From positions 620,001 through 684,000 of the forward strand of contig OZ240218.1 in NCBI GenBank assembly GCA_965197635.1: DNA of 64,000 nt. The letters are read 5' to 3'. This stretch comes from Bin87 sp965197635 (GTDB lineage Bacteria; Chloroflexota; Dehalococcoidia; Lucifugimonadales; UBA3495). Below the pieces are notes generated by a model. It worked only from the letters and a program-made list of their open reading frames with translations. It was not told the origin of the DNA and did no database searches. Both the position numbers and the translations under genes were made by a program. Shown here piece by piece: positions 11,550 through 20,491 of this stretch. How positions within the stretch are numbered: position 1 is the stretch's first letter; each line of letters starts with the position of its first letter.

Positions 11550-12310
11550 CCCGCATCACCGAACTCACGCCCTTGCTCAAACGGCTCCAGCTGGGCCCCA
11601 TGGCCGCCACCCTGCCCGAGCGCATCGCCCTGGCCCGCAGAGACCAACTGGACTACGCTTCCTTCCTGGAGATCATCCTCTCCGACGAGGTCAACCGCCG
11701 CGCGCACCGCCGCACCGAACTTCGGCGGCAGGGCGCCGGTTTCGAGGAGACCTGCCGGCTGGAGGACTTCTATTGGTCGGCGTCAGTTACCCTGGACCGC
11801 CGCCTGTTGGACGCCGTCTTCTTCCTGGCGTTTCTCGACAAGCACGAGCATGTCCTCCTGGTGGGACCGGCTGGCATCGGCAAGAGCTTCCTCGCGCAGG
11901 CTTTGGGCTACTCCGCCATCCGCGCCGGACACACCGCGCGCTTCGTCAACGCCGACGACTTCTTCAAAGCCATGGCCCAGGCCAGAGTGGACAACTCAGT
12001 GGACCGCGCGTTCCGGTCCTTCCTGTCCCTAAACCTGCTCATCCTTGATGACCTGGGGCTCCACCACCTCACCGCCCAGCAGTCCGCTGATCTCTACGAA
12101 CTGATCCTCAACCGGCACCGGTCCTCCAGCTTCGTCATCACCAGCAACCGGGCCGTGGACGAATGGCTCAACCTCTTCGATGACCCCATCCTGGGCAACA
12201 GCGCCCGGGACCGGCTGGCCAACGCCAGTTGCCAGATCGTCATCGAAGGCGCCAGCTACCGGGAAGGACTGTCTCCACATCGCGCCCTGCTGGGCCAAGG
12301 AGGTGATTGA
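11546..12310 (+). CDS. istB: IS21-family helper ATPase IstB
   Basis: This 254-residue protein has the length and order of IstB, the AAA+ ATPase that works with IstA in target capture. The Walker A motif GPAGIGKS is at residues 107-114 and Walker B LLILDD at 164-169, followed by a sensor-like FVITSNR. The gene is intact although its partner istA is broken, so the element is probably immobile unless another IstA acts in trans. Translation is likely coupled to istA through the ATGA overlap at 11546-11549. Confidence 0.93.
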   Translation: MTRITELTPLLKRLQLGPMAATLPERIALARRDQLDYASFLEIILSDEVNRRAHRRTELRRQGAGFEETCRLEDFYWSASVTLDRRLLDAVFFLAFLDKHEHVLLVGPAGIGKSFLAQALGYSAIRAGHTARFVNADDFFKAMAQARVDNSVDRAFRSFLSLNLLILDDLGLHHLTAQQSADLYELILNRHRSSSFVITSNRAVDEWLNLFDDPILGNSARDRLANASCQIVIEGASYREGLSPHRALLGQGGD

Positions 12311-12413
12311 CCAGCCAACATCAACCTGTTATTTGTCAAACTACCGCGCTCCCAGGGGGGTCGGATGTCCGTGAAAATCGCCGGCCCAATGACCCTGAAA
12401 AACCACAACGTCG

Positions 12414-12737
12414 CTGACCGATCCCCGCCAGGCGGTGCGGATGTATCGGCGCCGGATGCAGCCGGAACAGTACTTCAAGGATGGCAAGCAGCGCTTTGGA
12501 CTGGACCGAAGCACCGTAACCACCACGGACCGGCTGCAACGGCTGCTGGTGGGACTGCTGCTAGCCCGTTGCCTGCTGATACTGGTGGGCATACGGGTTT
12601 CGCCGTCGTTCCGACGCCAGATCTGCTCCAGAGGCAAGTTGGGCACCCTGAACCTGGGTTACGAATACTATCTCGCTACACCCGACCCGCCACTCCTAAT
12701 CTTCACCTCTCCACCTCACCAAACCGGGTACGCGTGA
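12414..12737 (+). pseudogene. C-terminal fragment of an IS4-type transposase
   Basis: The fragment reads TDPRQAVRMYRRRM, then QPEQYFKDGKQRFGLD, DRLQRLLVGLLLARCLLILVG. The spacing Y..R..xxEQ..FKD.K resembles the YREK signature of IS4-type DDE transposases. The N-terminal two-thirds and the catalytic aspartates are absent. It lies between the IS21 element and the truncated RidA gene. It is unrelated in sequence to the IS4 element at 13.2-14.3 kb, so it is a separate relic. Confidence 0.6.
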
Positions 12738-12812
12738 GGTGGGATTTGGTCTGGTTGGCCCCCATACTTGCAGTTGGAAAACACCCCCAAGTCCCGACAG
12801 GAGGAAAACGAA

Positions 12813-13103
12813 ATGGCAGAAGTTGAAAAAAAGCTGATCGAATTGAGTTACGAACTGCCGCCCCCGCCCGATCCGGTGGGCAATTACTTGCCCATCACGC
12901 GCAGCGGCAACGTAATGTGGCTGGCTGGGGTGGGCTCTCGCCGGGCAACCAGCGAGGGGATAGCGGGCAAGCTGGGGGCTGAGCTTACCGTGGAGCAAGG
13001 CTACGAGGCAGCGCAATGGGCCGCCCTGAACTTGCTGGCCAGGATGAAGGCGGAACTGGGAGACCTCGACCGGGTCACTCGCATTCTGAAGGGAGATGGT
13101 TGA
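12813..13103 (+). pseudogene. RidA/YjgF-family protein, 3'-truncated
   Basis: RidA-family proteins hydrolyse reactive enamine/imine intermediates in the cytoplasm. The start ATG at 12813 follows a strong AGGAGG at 12799-12804. The N-terminal two-thirds is typical (LPPPPDPVGNYLPITRSGN, VMWLAGVGSR, EQGYEAAQWAALNLLARMKA, ELGDLDRVTRIL). The host sequence ends at about 13087, after 'VTRILK', where a remnant of an IS1380 element starts; the last few codons come from it. The family normally has about 125-155 residues and this has 96, so the C-terminal strand and the catalytic arginine region are missing. The gene was probably killed by the insertion. Confidence 0.8.
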
Positions 13104-13187
13104 TGCCCACGCCGTACTTCAGGTCGCGGATGGCATTCTCGGTCTCGGCGTGGCGCCGGTGGTCGGCCTCCAGTTTCCGGGTGTCCT

Positions 13188-14348
13188 CCCTGACAGGGGT
13201 ATGTAAGGGGTTTTCAAGACGGGCCATGATGGGTGACCTCCAGGTTGGGCTTGGGTTCCGGCCAGGGTTCGGGCAGCAGCCAGACGCGGCTCCGGAGGCG
13301 TCCTTTGAGCAGCAACCGCCTGAGCCAGTCGCTGCCGTGGCGGATCACGCTGACGGTGCGCGCCGGACGGCTCCGAGGGTCCCGGTGATTGGAAGCCAGA
13401 GTCTTGGGCGGCGCCCGTAGATTGCCTGGGGCGATCCTGCGGTCCTGGGCGTCTTCCACCCGGGTGCCGTAGGCCAGGGCCAGCAGGGTAGCCACCGACA
13501 GCGCCAGCCAGTGGCGGGAGACGCGGGCCGGGTCGGTGCGCCGGGTCTGGTCCCACTGCCAGCCCAGGCTCTTGAGGGCCTTGCAGCCCAGTTCGATCCA
13601 GCAGCGCAGCGCGTACCAGTTGGTTCCCACCTTATCGGGTTCAAGATCGGTGAGGATGATCCAGGGCTCCTCCGGCTCGGCGTACCAGACCACCAGCCGG
13701 GTGCAACGGCGCTGGGCGGTCGGGGGGCTGCAGGCGGTGCCCTGGCCGACCCAGGCGGTATCGGGACGGGAAACGAAGCGCGGGGCGGGCAGTGGGATCC
13801 ATCCAGGAGCCGCGCTGGGTGGTCTTGTGGATGCGCCAGGCCACGGGCATGGCGCAACTGCGGTAGAGGACGCTGATGACGATGGCGGTGGTTTGATCAC
13901 CCTTGAGAGTGGGGTCGATGGCCAGGGCCAGTCTACCGGACTGCCACCAGGCGAGCACCCAGCGCAGCAGCGGCGCGAAGCAGAGCGTAACGTCCAGTTC
14001 GGTCTGGCAGGGACGGGCCCGGTCGCCGCCGTCGTAGAGCCACTCCCGGAGATACTGGCGCAGGTTGTTCCAGCTGCCCCAGGGCGAGAGGGCCGAGGCC
14101 ACGGCATTCTGACCGGCGCTGCCGGCGAGGATGGCCCCACAGACCCACAGGACCAGACCGGTCAACCGTGGCTGAGAGAGGTGAGGTAAATGCGTTTCAA
14201 TCGTTTTTTGCATCTGATAGCATTCTCTGGGAAGGCGCATGGGGATCCTCCAGCATCCGGTTTAGACACAACCAAGATGCCGGATGCCCCGGCGCCTTCC
14301 CAAGTTAAATCAACAGCCGATTTCAGCCGTTACATACCCCTGTCAGGG
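13188..14348 (-). mobile_element. IS4-family element inside IS1380 copy A
   Basis: The terminal repeats are CCCTGACAGGGGTATGTAA at 13188 and its inverse ending at 14348. The flanks GTGTCCT (13181-13187) and GTGTCCC (14349-14355) form a near-perfect 7-bp target duplication, and removing the element restores the IS1380 sequence. Confidence 0.85.
13214..14240 (-). pseudogene. IS4-family transposase, frameshifted
   Basis: From the start at 14240 the first frame gives the first catalytic block (LALAIDPTLKGDQTTAIVIS). A frame change near 13800 leads to the second half, which contains WYALRCWIELGCKALKSLGW, matching the Y-x2-R-x3-E-x6-K signature of IS4-family transposases. The gene is almost complete (about 340 codons) but needs one frame correction, so it is probably inactive. 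Its element sits inside an IS1380 transposase gene. Confidence 0.8.
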
Positions 14349-15445
14349 GTGTCCCCGTCCCGGTCGGTGATGAAGCCGTGGTAGCTGTAGCTGGCGAGAA
14401 GCGCCAGTTGGGAACCGGGAGTGGGTTTCACCCTACGGACGATGAGCCGCACTGGGGTGGCGTCGGGCTCACTCCGGAAGGGGACGTAGGTAGTCTCGGC
14501 CACGTCAGTGGCGCCGTCCATCCAGTAGGGAATGGGCGTCCACTCCCTTTCGGGTATGGCCTCGATAAGATTGCGCAACCGGGTGTGCTGGTGGATGGTG
14601 ATGGAGAAGCGGACATCCATGTCGCGGCAGACCGCGACGATGGCGTGGGCGTAGAAGCCGCGGTCGGCCCGCACCGCGAGTGGTCCCCCGGCCCCGGCAT
14701 AACGCACCCGGCCCACCGTCTCCCGCAGGAAGTGGGCCGCGCCCCGAACCGTGTTGGCCCGGCCCTCCCGCAGCCGAGACATCAGCACGTCGCCGGTTCC
14801 GGCGGCAACAGCCAGCGGCGGATGATAGCCCCGCTGGCCGGTGTAGTTGTGGCGCCGTGCCCCTTCCTTGGCCACTCCGTAGGTCTCGCAGATGGTGGAG
14901 TCCAGGTCGATGGTCAATGGCCCGTCGCCCGGGCCCGCACCGGCAGCCCAGGCCCGGGCCAACAACTCCCGGCTCACCCGATCCAACTGGCGGGCGTGGC
15001 CCCACCGGAAACTCCGCAGGAACGTTCCCAGGGTGGACGGCGTCTTGACCACGCCGCCGATGGCCCCAGCCGTCCCGCCGGTGCGCACCACATCGGCGTC
15101 GTCAATGCAGTCGCCACCGATCAACGCCGAGGCCACCAACGTCAGCATCTTATCGCCAGCGTTGGCTCGGCTAGGGGCACGGGCTAGGTCAACGTGACGG
15201 TCCACCAGTTCACCCAGACCCAGACGCTGGGCGAGGGTCACCGGAAGGATCAGCACAGCATTGTTGACCAGGCGGTGGTCGTCGAAAGCGACCCGGATGC
15301 GTCAGGGTGGTTACGTGGTAGCATCTATTGGGTGCTCCTTGTTTCTGGTCGGTTTTGTGTTTCAAAAACCATTATCCCAGAAGCAAAGGGGCACTTTCTT
15401 ACCCTTTCGACCCGCCGCGATACTCATCTCTTCGGTGGATTGGGG

Positions 15446-16734
15446 ATCAAGCTGCGAACGGTACCTTGGATACCACTGACCCCCAGTTGAATGGCCGTAA
15501 AGTGCTCTATGTAGTATCAGCTGGCAATTACGGCCAACTAACTTGGTTCTCCAGCAAGTCAGAATATGGCGTGAATACCCGCGACTATGTTGAATTCCGA
15601 GGGTCTAACGACTGCAACGACGTCAACTTAAATCAAGGCGAAATAGCCACGTTTCACCTGCGTTGGGACGGCCATTGGGGCGGAGCCAGCAAGGATCTGG
15701 CCATCGAAGTTCGCACATATGACGAACATGGTGAACATACCCTGCTGGAAGCATCCAGCAATCATTCTGCAATAAACAGACAAGATGGCGAAAGCACTGA
15801 CAATTCCTTTGATTCGCTAGTGTACTGTATCCATAGTTCGTCGCATTAGAATGAAGCTTTCTAAAGGGACAGGAAACCAGTTTCCTGCTTGAAGCAGAGT
15901 GGCACAAAGACACAAGCCGCCATTTTATTTCCGATGAACTACGGATACACCACACTAGCGTACCAAGCTAACCAGCAAAGCACCTATTGCGTGAGAGTAA
16001 AATTTCGCGCCAGCTTATCCGCCAGCGACCGGCCCGCTTGGGTGCATCTCGGTATTTTCAACAGCAGTCGCGCTCCGACTATACCAACGCTGACTTATCA
16101 TACCGGAGATCCGCAATTACACGCAGAAGGTGCGAGTCTCGGCGGATACGGAGAGCAGAGAAACGCGAACGTGTTGGCGGTCGGCGCCGCCCGGTACTCG
16201 ACTCCGGGGATTATCCGAAGTTCTAGCAGCCGTGGCCCGGGCCAGGGCATACTCAAACCAAACCGGAAATTGTCGGCGCCGACGGGACTGCAACGGCCAC
16301 CGCAAACCCAGCCACCGGCACCAGTTACGCCGCTCCGTACATCGCTGGCCTCGCCGCTCTCGTCATGCAGAAGCATAAAGCCGCAGGAGCCGACTGTGGC
16401 CCCAGCACCCGTGTTGCCTTATTCAGAAATGTTACCGAAAAGCGGGAAGCAATTGCGTGCGCCGCGCAACTGCCGGGCTGGTGCGACGAAAAGCGACTGG
16501 CTGGGCAGACGAAATCCGCAATCAGCAGCCGGGAAACGAGGCGGCAGAAATTCGCAATCGGGCCAGCGCCGGGATCTCCCGCACGAAGTAGTTCACGTAA
16601 CAAACGTTGGGCGAACCAATTCGGGTTTCGTTACGGCCGAACATTTCCCGTGCCGTCCCGGAGAATTGGCCAACTACAATCGCTGTCAGGACGCAAAATC
16701 ACGGCGACCTGGGTGCTGGGTGGTAGAATTGGCC
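15446..16734 (+). pseudogene. Subtilase (S8 peptidase) remnant
   Basis: The remnant keeps two diagnostic subtilase blocks. LYVVSAGNYG near 15500 is the oxyanion-hole asparagine region, and GTSYAAPYIAGLAAL near 16317 carries the catalytic serine. Between them, NVLAVGAARYSTPG and a 'SSRGP' stretch are also typical. The blocks lie in different frames with stops between them (15849 and after). The catalytic Asp and His are missing because IS1380 copy A removed the 5' part. The 3' side was hit by an IS66 element at 16735. The long insert between the Asn and Ser blocks looks like a protease-associated beta domain. In life this would have been a secreted protease. Confidence 0.65.
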
Positions 16735-16742
16735 ATCGTCGG

Positions 16743-18174
16743 GTAACAGTTCAGAGTTGAGGGGAAGCGAGCAGTTGTTGGCAAGCGGAGAGAGGATTGA
16801 GACCTTGGGCTCGCCAGGTGCCGAAGATCGAGGCTAGGGTCATCTTGGTCTCGGTCCCCCGCTCCGAGCGGGTGCCACCACTGACCTTCCGGCTGATCAC
16901 CACTGGGCGCAGGCTGCGCTCGGCGGCATTGTTGTCCGGTGGCACCTCCGGATGAGCCACGAAGACGAAGAGTTCCTTGATGTGGTTCTCCATGCGTCGG
17001 CACAGTTTGGCTTGTGCCGCCGACGGGTCATCCAAGAAGGGACGGCAGAGGGCCAAGAGGCGTCTTTCCAGGACCAGTTGGGCAGCGCGCCGCTGCTGCT
17101 CTGCCGGGTGGGTGAAGGCTTTGGCCTGGCAATAGAGTTGATGTATGGCATCGGCCCACTGGGACAATCGGTGATCGTCAGGGTAGAGGACGCGGAGGTC
17201 GTGGATGTCCCGTAGCAGGTGGGCCCAGCAGCGTTGTTTGGGGCCGTCATAGTGGTGGTAGGCGGCGTAGAAGTCGCTGACCAGCACGCCAGCAAACTCA
17301 TCGCCCAGCACTTCATCCACCACCGCCTTACCACGGTTCCGTCGCAGGAAGTACCGCAGGTCAGGGGTGCTGAAAGTCCACACGTAGCCGTTGTGTCCGT
17401 CCTCCCGCCAGCCGGTCTCGTCGGCGTGGACCACCGGACTGCCGCGGATCCGTTCCAGAATGCCCGCCAGTTCCCGCTGCGCTTGGCCCGCCACTTTGCG
17501 CGTGGCGTCCACGATGGCCCCCAGGCTGAGGTGCAGCCCATGTACCGTGTCCAGGTACCATTGGATGGTGCGGCAAGGCAGCCGAGCCTCCTCCCGGAGC
17601 GCGGCAATCAGGCTGACAACGTTCACCCCCAGACGCTGCTGGCCCAGCGCCGCGCCCTCCAGTTGCGCTGTGGGAGTACAGCCCCGTTGGCACCGGGGAC
17701 AGGTGCGGGTGATGTAAACGTGCTCGGTAACCTGCACCGGCACCTGGGGCAGATCGATCACTTCCCGAGTACGCTGGGTCCAGCCGCCGGACAACTGGGT
17801 CCCGCAGTCGGGACACTGCTCCACCACATGCTCCACCCGCTGGGTGGGCGTCATGCGGGTCCGGGCGAAACCGTGGGGCCGCGGCTTGCGGGGCTGCTTG
17901 GGCTCGGCCGGTTTCCGGTCGGCTTTGGGCTTCAGGCCCGGCATCCGTCCGGAGCCTTTGGCTTTGGCCCGCCCTTCCGGCTGGGCGATCCGCTTCTCCA
18001 GCCGTTCGATGATGGCTTGCTGCCGGAGGATGATGTCGATCAGCACATCCCGGTCGGCGGTGGTGAGGTCGATTTCATGCTTCATGGACCCAACTTGACA
18101 TAAACAGGCCAAAGGCCGCCAGCCATCGACAAACAACTTTTCAGCAATTCACCTCACCAACTCTGAACAGTTAC
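16743..18174 (-). mobile_element. IS66-family element, single-gene type
   Basis: Terminal repeats GTAACAGTTCAGAGTTG (left) and its inverse (right) bound the element. An exact 8-bp duplication, ATCGTCGG, lies at 16735-16742 and 18175-18182, as expected for IS66. Only the large transposase gene is present; the accessory tnpA and tnpB genes are absent. The element is intact and could be mobile. Confidence 0.93.
16751..18085 (-). CDS. IS66-family transposase (TnpC type)
   Basis: The 444-residue protein is an intact IS66-type DDE transposase. It begins with a coiled-coil-like region (DRDVLIDIILRQQAIIERLE), then a basic proline-rich linker. A zinc-finger CPDCGTQLSGG...CPRCQRGC follows. The catalytic core includes VHADETGWREDG, VSDFYAAYHH and, near the end, PPDNNAAERSLRPVVISRK. 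I chose the start at 18085 (MKHEIDLTTADRD), since the upstream extension to 18136 looks unrelated. It gives the undamaged reference for the remnant at 24.6-25.6 kb. Confidence 0.93.
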   Translation of the reverse strand: MKHEIDLTTADRDVLIDIILRQQAIIERLEKRIAQPEGRAKAKGSGRMPGLKPKADRKPAEPKQPRKPRPHGFARTRMTPTQRVEHVVEQCPDCGTQLSGGWTQRTREVIDLPQVPVQVTEHVYITRTCPRCQRGCTPTAQLEGAALGQQRLGVNVVSLIAALREEARLPCRTIQWYLDTVHGLHLSLGAIVDATRKVAGQAQRELAGILERIRGSPVVHADETGWREDGHNGYVWTFSTPDLRYFLRRNRGKAVVDEVLGDEFAGVLVSDFYAAYHHYDGPKQRCWAHLLRDIHDLRVLYPDDHRLSQWADAIHQLYCQAKAFTHPAEQQRRAAQLVLERRLLALCRPFLDDPSAAQAKLCRRMENHIKELFVFVAHPEVPPDNNAAERSLRPVVISRKVSGGTRSERGTETKMTLASIFGTWRAQGLNPLSACQQLLASPQL

Positions 18175-18182
18175 ATCGTCGG

Positions 18183-18395
18183 GAGAAAGTTGACAGCGCG
18201 CGGCAAAGCACCTCGGCGGGCCACGATGCTGATGATGGCTGCGCCCGACGCCCTGGTGCCCCAACGCCGATCCCATCCAGCGCATCGAGCTTGTGGTGGA
18301 CGTGCTCGTCGCAGTGGAGGGCTGTCTCAAATCTCGACTACTGAAAGAACGATTTGAGCAGACGAATGAGGGGGAAGCAGATTATCTGGAGTAAT
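18183..18395 (+). other. Possible 3' remnant of a host gene
   Basis: A frame ending at 18393 reads NADPIQRIELVVDVLVAVEG and then ERFEQTNEGEADYLE before a stop. It could be the end of a gene whose front was displaced by the IS66 insertion. No family is recognisable. Confidence 0.25.
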
Positions 18396-19680
18396 ATGCG
18401 GAAGCTTCTGGCAGCCGCCGTGATGCTGGCGTCAACGACGCTCGCCGCAATCGTGGCAGTGTCTGACATCGGCCCAGCGTATGCCCAGGTCGGGGTTCCG
18501 GATCCGCCGGAACCCGCGACCGGAATCTGCGATCGTACTGAGGAGGTGCAAGACGCTATCCTGTCCAAATTGCGCGTCGATAATTGCGCCGACGTTACCG
18601 ACGAACAGCTCAGTGGCATCACCGATTCGTTGCGGCTAAGCCGCGTGAGTTCGTTGCGATCCGGAGATTTTGACGGGTTGACTGGATTGACGCACCTGAC
18701 TCTATCCGGCGGGTCCTTCACCTCGCTTCCCGAGGGTATTTTTGACGGTCTGACCAGCCTTCGTTCACTGTTTGTGATCGGCACTGGCCTGTCTTCGCTT
18801 CCCGAAGGGGTTTTCGACGACCTCCATGCGTTGGGTAGTGACGCAATTTGAAATGGGGTATCAGAGAATATGATAGTGCGGAAACGTCAAGAGGTTGTCG
18901 CGAGTTGCTAACACGTGCGGAAAACCAAGTGAACGCAGTGTTTGTATCATGTTTCGTGATACCCCATTTCAAAAGCAGTCACTACCATGCGTTGACGCAC
19001 CTGGCGTTATTTGGAAATTCCCTTTCCGCTTTGCCCGAATCAGTTTTTGATGGGCTCCCGAACCTGACGACGCTGGACCTCAGCGACAATTCGCTGACCA
19101 CGCTGCCGGCCGGTGGTTTCAGCGGTCTGACCAGCCTGAAGACCCTGGAACTCGACGGCAATCGGCTGACCGTTCTTCCCCAAGATGCGTTTGATGGCCT
19201 GACCAACCTGGAAATGCTGAATCTCAGACATGTCCGTTCCCTGACCACCCTACCCAAAGGGATTTTTCATGATCTCACGAGCCTGCGTGAACTAGAACTG
19301 AGCCACGCCGGCCTGACTACGCTGCCTGAAGGGGCCTTTGACGGACTGGGAAGTTTGACGGAGCTGCGTCTTGAGAACAATTCGCTGACCACCCTTCCCA
19401 AAGGGGTTTTTGACGGATTGACCAGTTTGTCAGAGCTGGATCTCTGGGGCAATTCGCTGACCGCACTTCCCAATGGGGTTTTTGACGGATTGACCAACCT
19501 GACGATGCTAAGTCTGCAACACAATCCTCGGCCGCCCACGCTACCCACGCCGCCCACGTCGCCCGAGGGGTTTTTGGACGCTCTCGCCAGCCTTCCCGAA
19601 TCGTCAGTCTCCCCTGAATTGACCATGTTGCCTGACGGAGTTTTCGACAAACTGACCAGTTTGACGACGCTGGAGCTTAG
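18396..19680 (+). pseudogene. Secreted leucine-rich-repeat protein, MITE-interrupted and truncated
   Basis: The start ATG at 18396 opens with a signal peptide (MRKLLAAAVMLASTTLAA, cleavage after AYA). Repeats of about 24 residues follow with the pattern LPxGVFDGLTSLxxLxLxxN (for example LTTLPKGVFDGLTSL), a BspA/animal-like LRR consensus often seen in bacterial surface proteins. A 153-bp MITE breaks the frame at 18834-18986. Removing it and one copy of its duplication gives an uninterrupted DDLHALTHLALFGNS. The 3' end is cut at 19680 by an IS5 element, in the middle of 'SLTTLEL'. Function is probably extracellular binding. Confidence 0.88.
18834..18986. mobile_element. 153-bp MITE with 8-bp target duplication
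   Basis: The ends are inverted repeats beginning GGTAGTGAC, extending about 30 bp with a shared TTTGAAATGGGGTATCA. The flanking sequence ATGCGTTG is duplicated (18826-18833 and 18987-18994). There is no coding capacity. Excision restores the LRR reading frame. The mobilising transposase family is not identified; an 8-bp duplication argues against the IS5 element next door. Confidence 0.88.
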
Positions 19681-20490
19681 GCAGTGTTGACATTTCATCG
19701 TAGCCAGATGAGGGCGGCAGCGAATTGCAGAAAGCCAAGGTATCGGCTGGCCAATTTGTCAAACCTGGAAAATACCCGGCGGTAGTGCTTGATCTTCCCG
19801 ATGAAACACTCTACCACGTGGCGTTCTCGGTACAAATGCCGGTCGTAATCCCGCGGCGCCTTGCGGTTGGCCCGGGCGGGGATCACTGCCACCATGCCCG
19901 CTTCTGCCAAATGGTCGACGAAGTCCTGCGCGTCATACCCTTTGTCCGCGATTACGTACTCACTCCGGTAGCCGGAGATCAGCGCTGCCGCCTGGGTGAT
20001 GTCATGCTGCTGTCCCGGCGTCAACGTGAACCGCAGAGGGTTGCCCAGTCCGTCCACGCTCACGTGAACCTTCGTGCTGAACCCCCCGCGACTGCGGCCC
20101 AGGGCTTGCGCTGATTGCCCCCCTTTTGGCGGGGGCTCCCCCAGCGCACTGGTGCGCTCGCACCACCGTACTGTCGATGACCAGGTACTCCAGGTCCGGT
20201 TCCTTACTGAAATGCTGGTGCATTTGCTCCCAGACGCCACGGTCGCACCAGCGGGCGAAGCGTTTGTAGACGGTGTTCCAGTTGCCATACTCGGCCGGCA
20301 GCAGTCGCCACTGCGCCCCGGAGCGATCCATCCACAGCACGCCCTCGACAAACCGCTGGCATCCAGCCGCGTCGCCAACGTACACGTCAGGGCAATCCCA
20401 CAGGAATTGCAAAATCTTCTCCCACTGTTCGGTGGGTATGGTTATACTCGACATGCCGCGATTGTACCGCAGTCCAAATGTCAACACTAC
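19681..20490 (-). mobile_element. IS5-family element
   Basis: Inverted ends: GCAGTGTTGACATTT at 19681 and, on the other strand, GTAGTGTTGACATTT ending at 20490. Flanks are TTAG and CTAG. It truncates the LRR gene on its left and abuts an IS630 element on its right. Confidence 0.85.
19695..20454 (-). CDS. IS5-family transposase in two frames
   Basis: Frame A (from the ATG at 20454) carries the N-terminal domain (IPTEQWEKILQFLWDCPDVY) and the first catalytic aspartate region EYLVIDSTVVRAHQCAGGAP. Frame B carries STKVHVSVDGLGNPLRF, SEYVIADKGYDAQDFVD and the final block RHVVECFIGKIKHYRRVFSR. The switch is at a CCAAAAGGGGGG run near 20117-20128 and needs a +1 (or -2) shift. IS5-family elements of the IS427 group often use such shifts to make a fused transposase, so this may be a working two-frame gene rather than a pseudogene. 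Confidence 0.75.
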
Positions 20491-20491
20491 C

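Larger units (their letters stand above)
10017..12310 (+). mobile_element. IS21-family element (istA broken, istB intact)
   Basis: The pair of istA and istB genes with a 4-bp ATGA overlap defines an IS21-family element. Upstream of istA there are three related short direct repeats (AACTATGTACCAGT at 10024, AACTATAGACCAGT at 10057, a weaker one at 10080). Such repeats serve as transposase-binding sites in IS21 ends. I could not define the right terminal repeat, so the right boundary is set at the end of istB. Confidence 0.7.
13088..15324 (-). pseudogene. IS1380 transposase, copy A, interrupted
   Basis: The N-terminal and central parts lie at 14349-15324 and include the DDE core (PLTIDLDSTICETYG, ADRGFYAHAIVAVCRD, DMDVRFSI). 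The protein stops at GDTPDRGM because the IS4 element interrupts it. The continuation, encoding the segment that corresponds to EADHRRHAE..NAIRDLKYGVG in intact copies, is found at 13088-13187. The final part of the gene is absent. A frame change also separates the start (ATG at 15324) from the main frame, which opens at about 15256. Comparison with the intact copies at 58783-60108 and 61555-62880 makes the assignment firm. Confidence 0.85.
13088..15445 (-). mobile_element. IS1380-family element, copy A (truncated and interrupted)
   Basis: The right end matches the other IS1380 copies (CGGTGGATTGGGG ending at 15445). The left end is lost: the element stops inside its transposase gene at about 13088, joined to the RidA gene. 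An IS4-family element is inserted at 13188-14348. The copy therefore records at least two successive insertions. Confidence 0.8.

Noticed and set aside
16951..18103. Long open frames opposite the IS66 transposase
   Set aside because: They are antisense shadows of a GC-rich coding sequence; the minus-strand gene has clear motifs.
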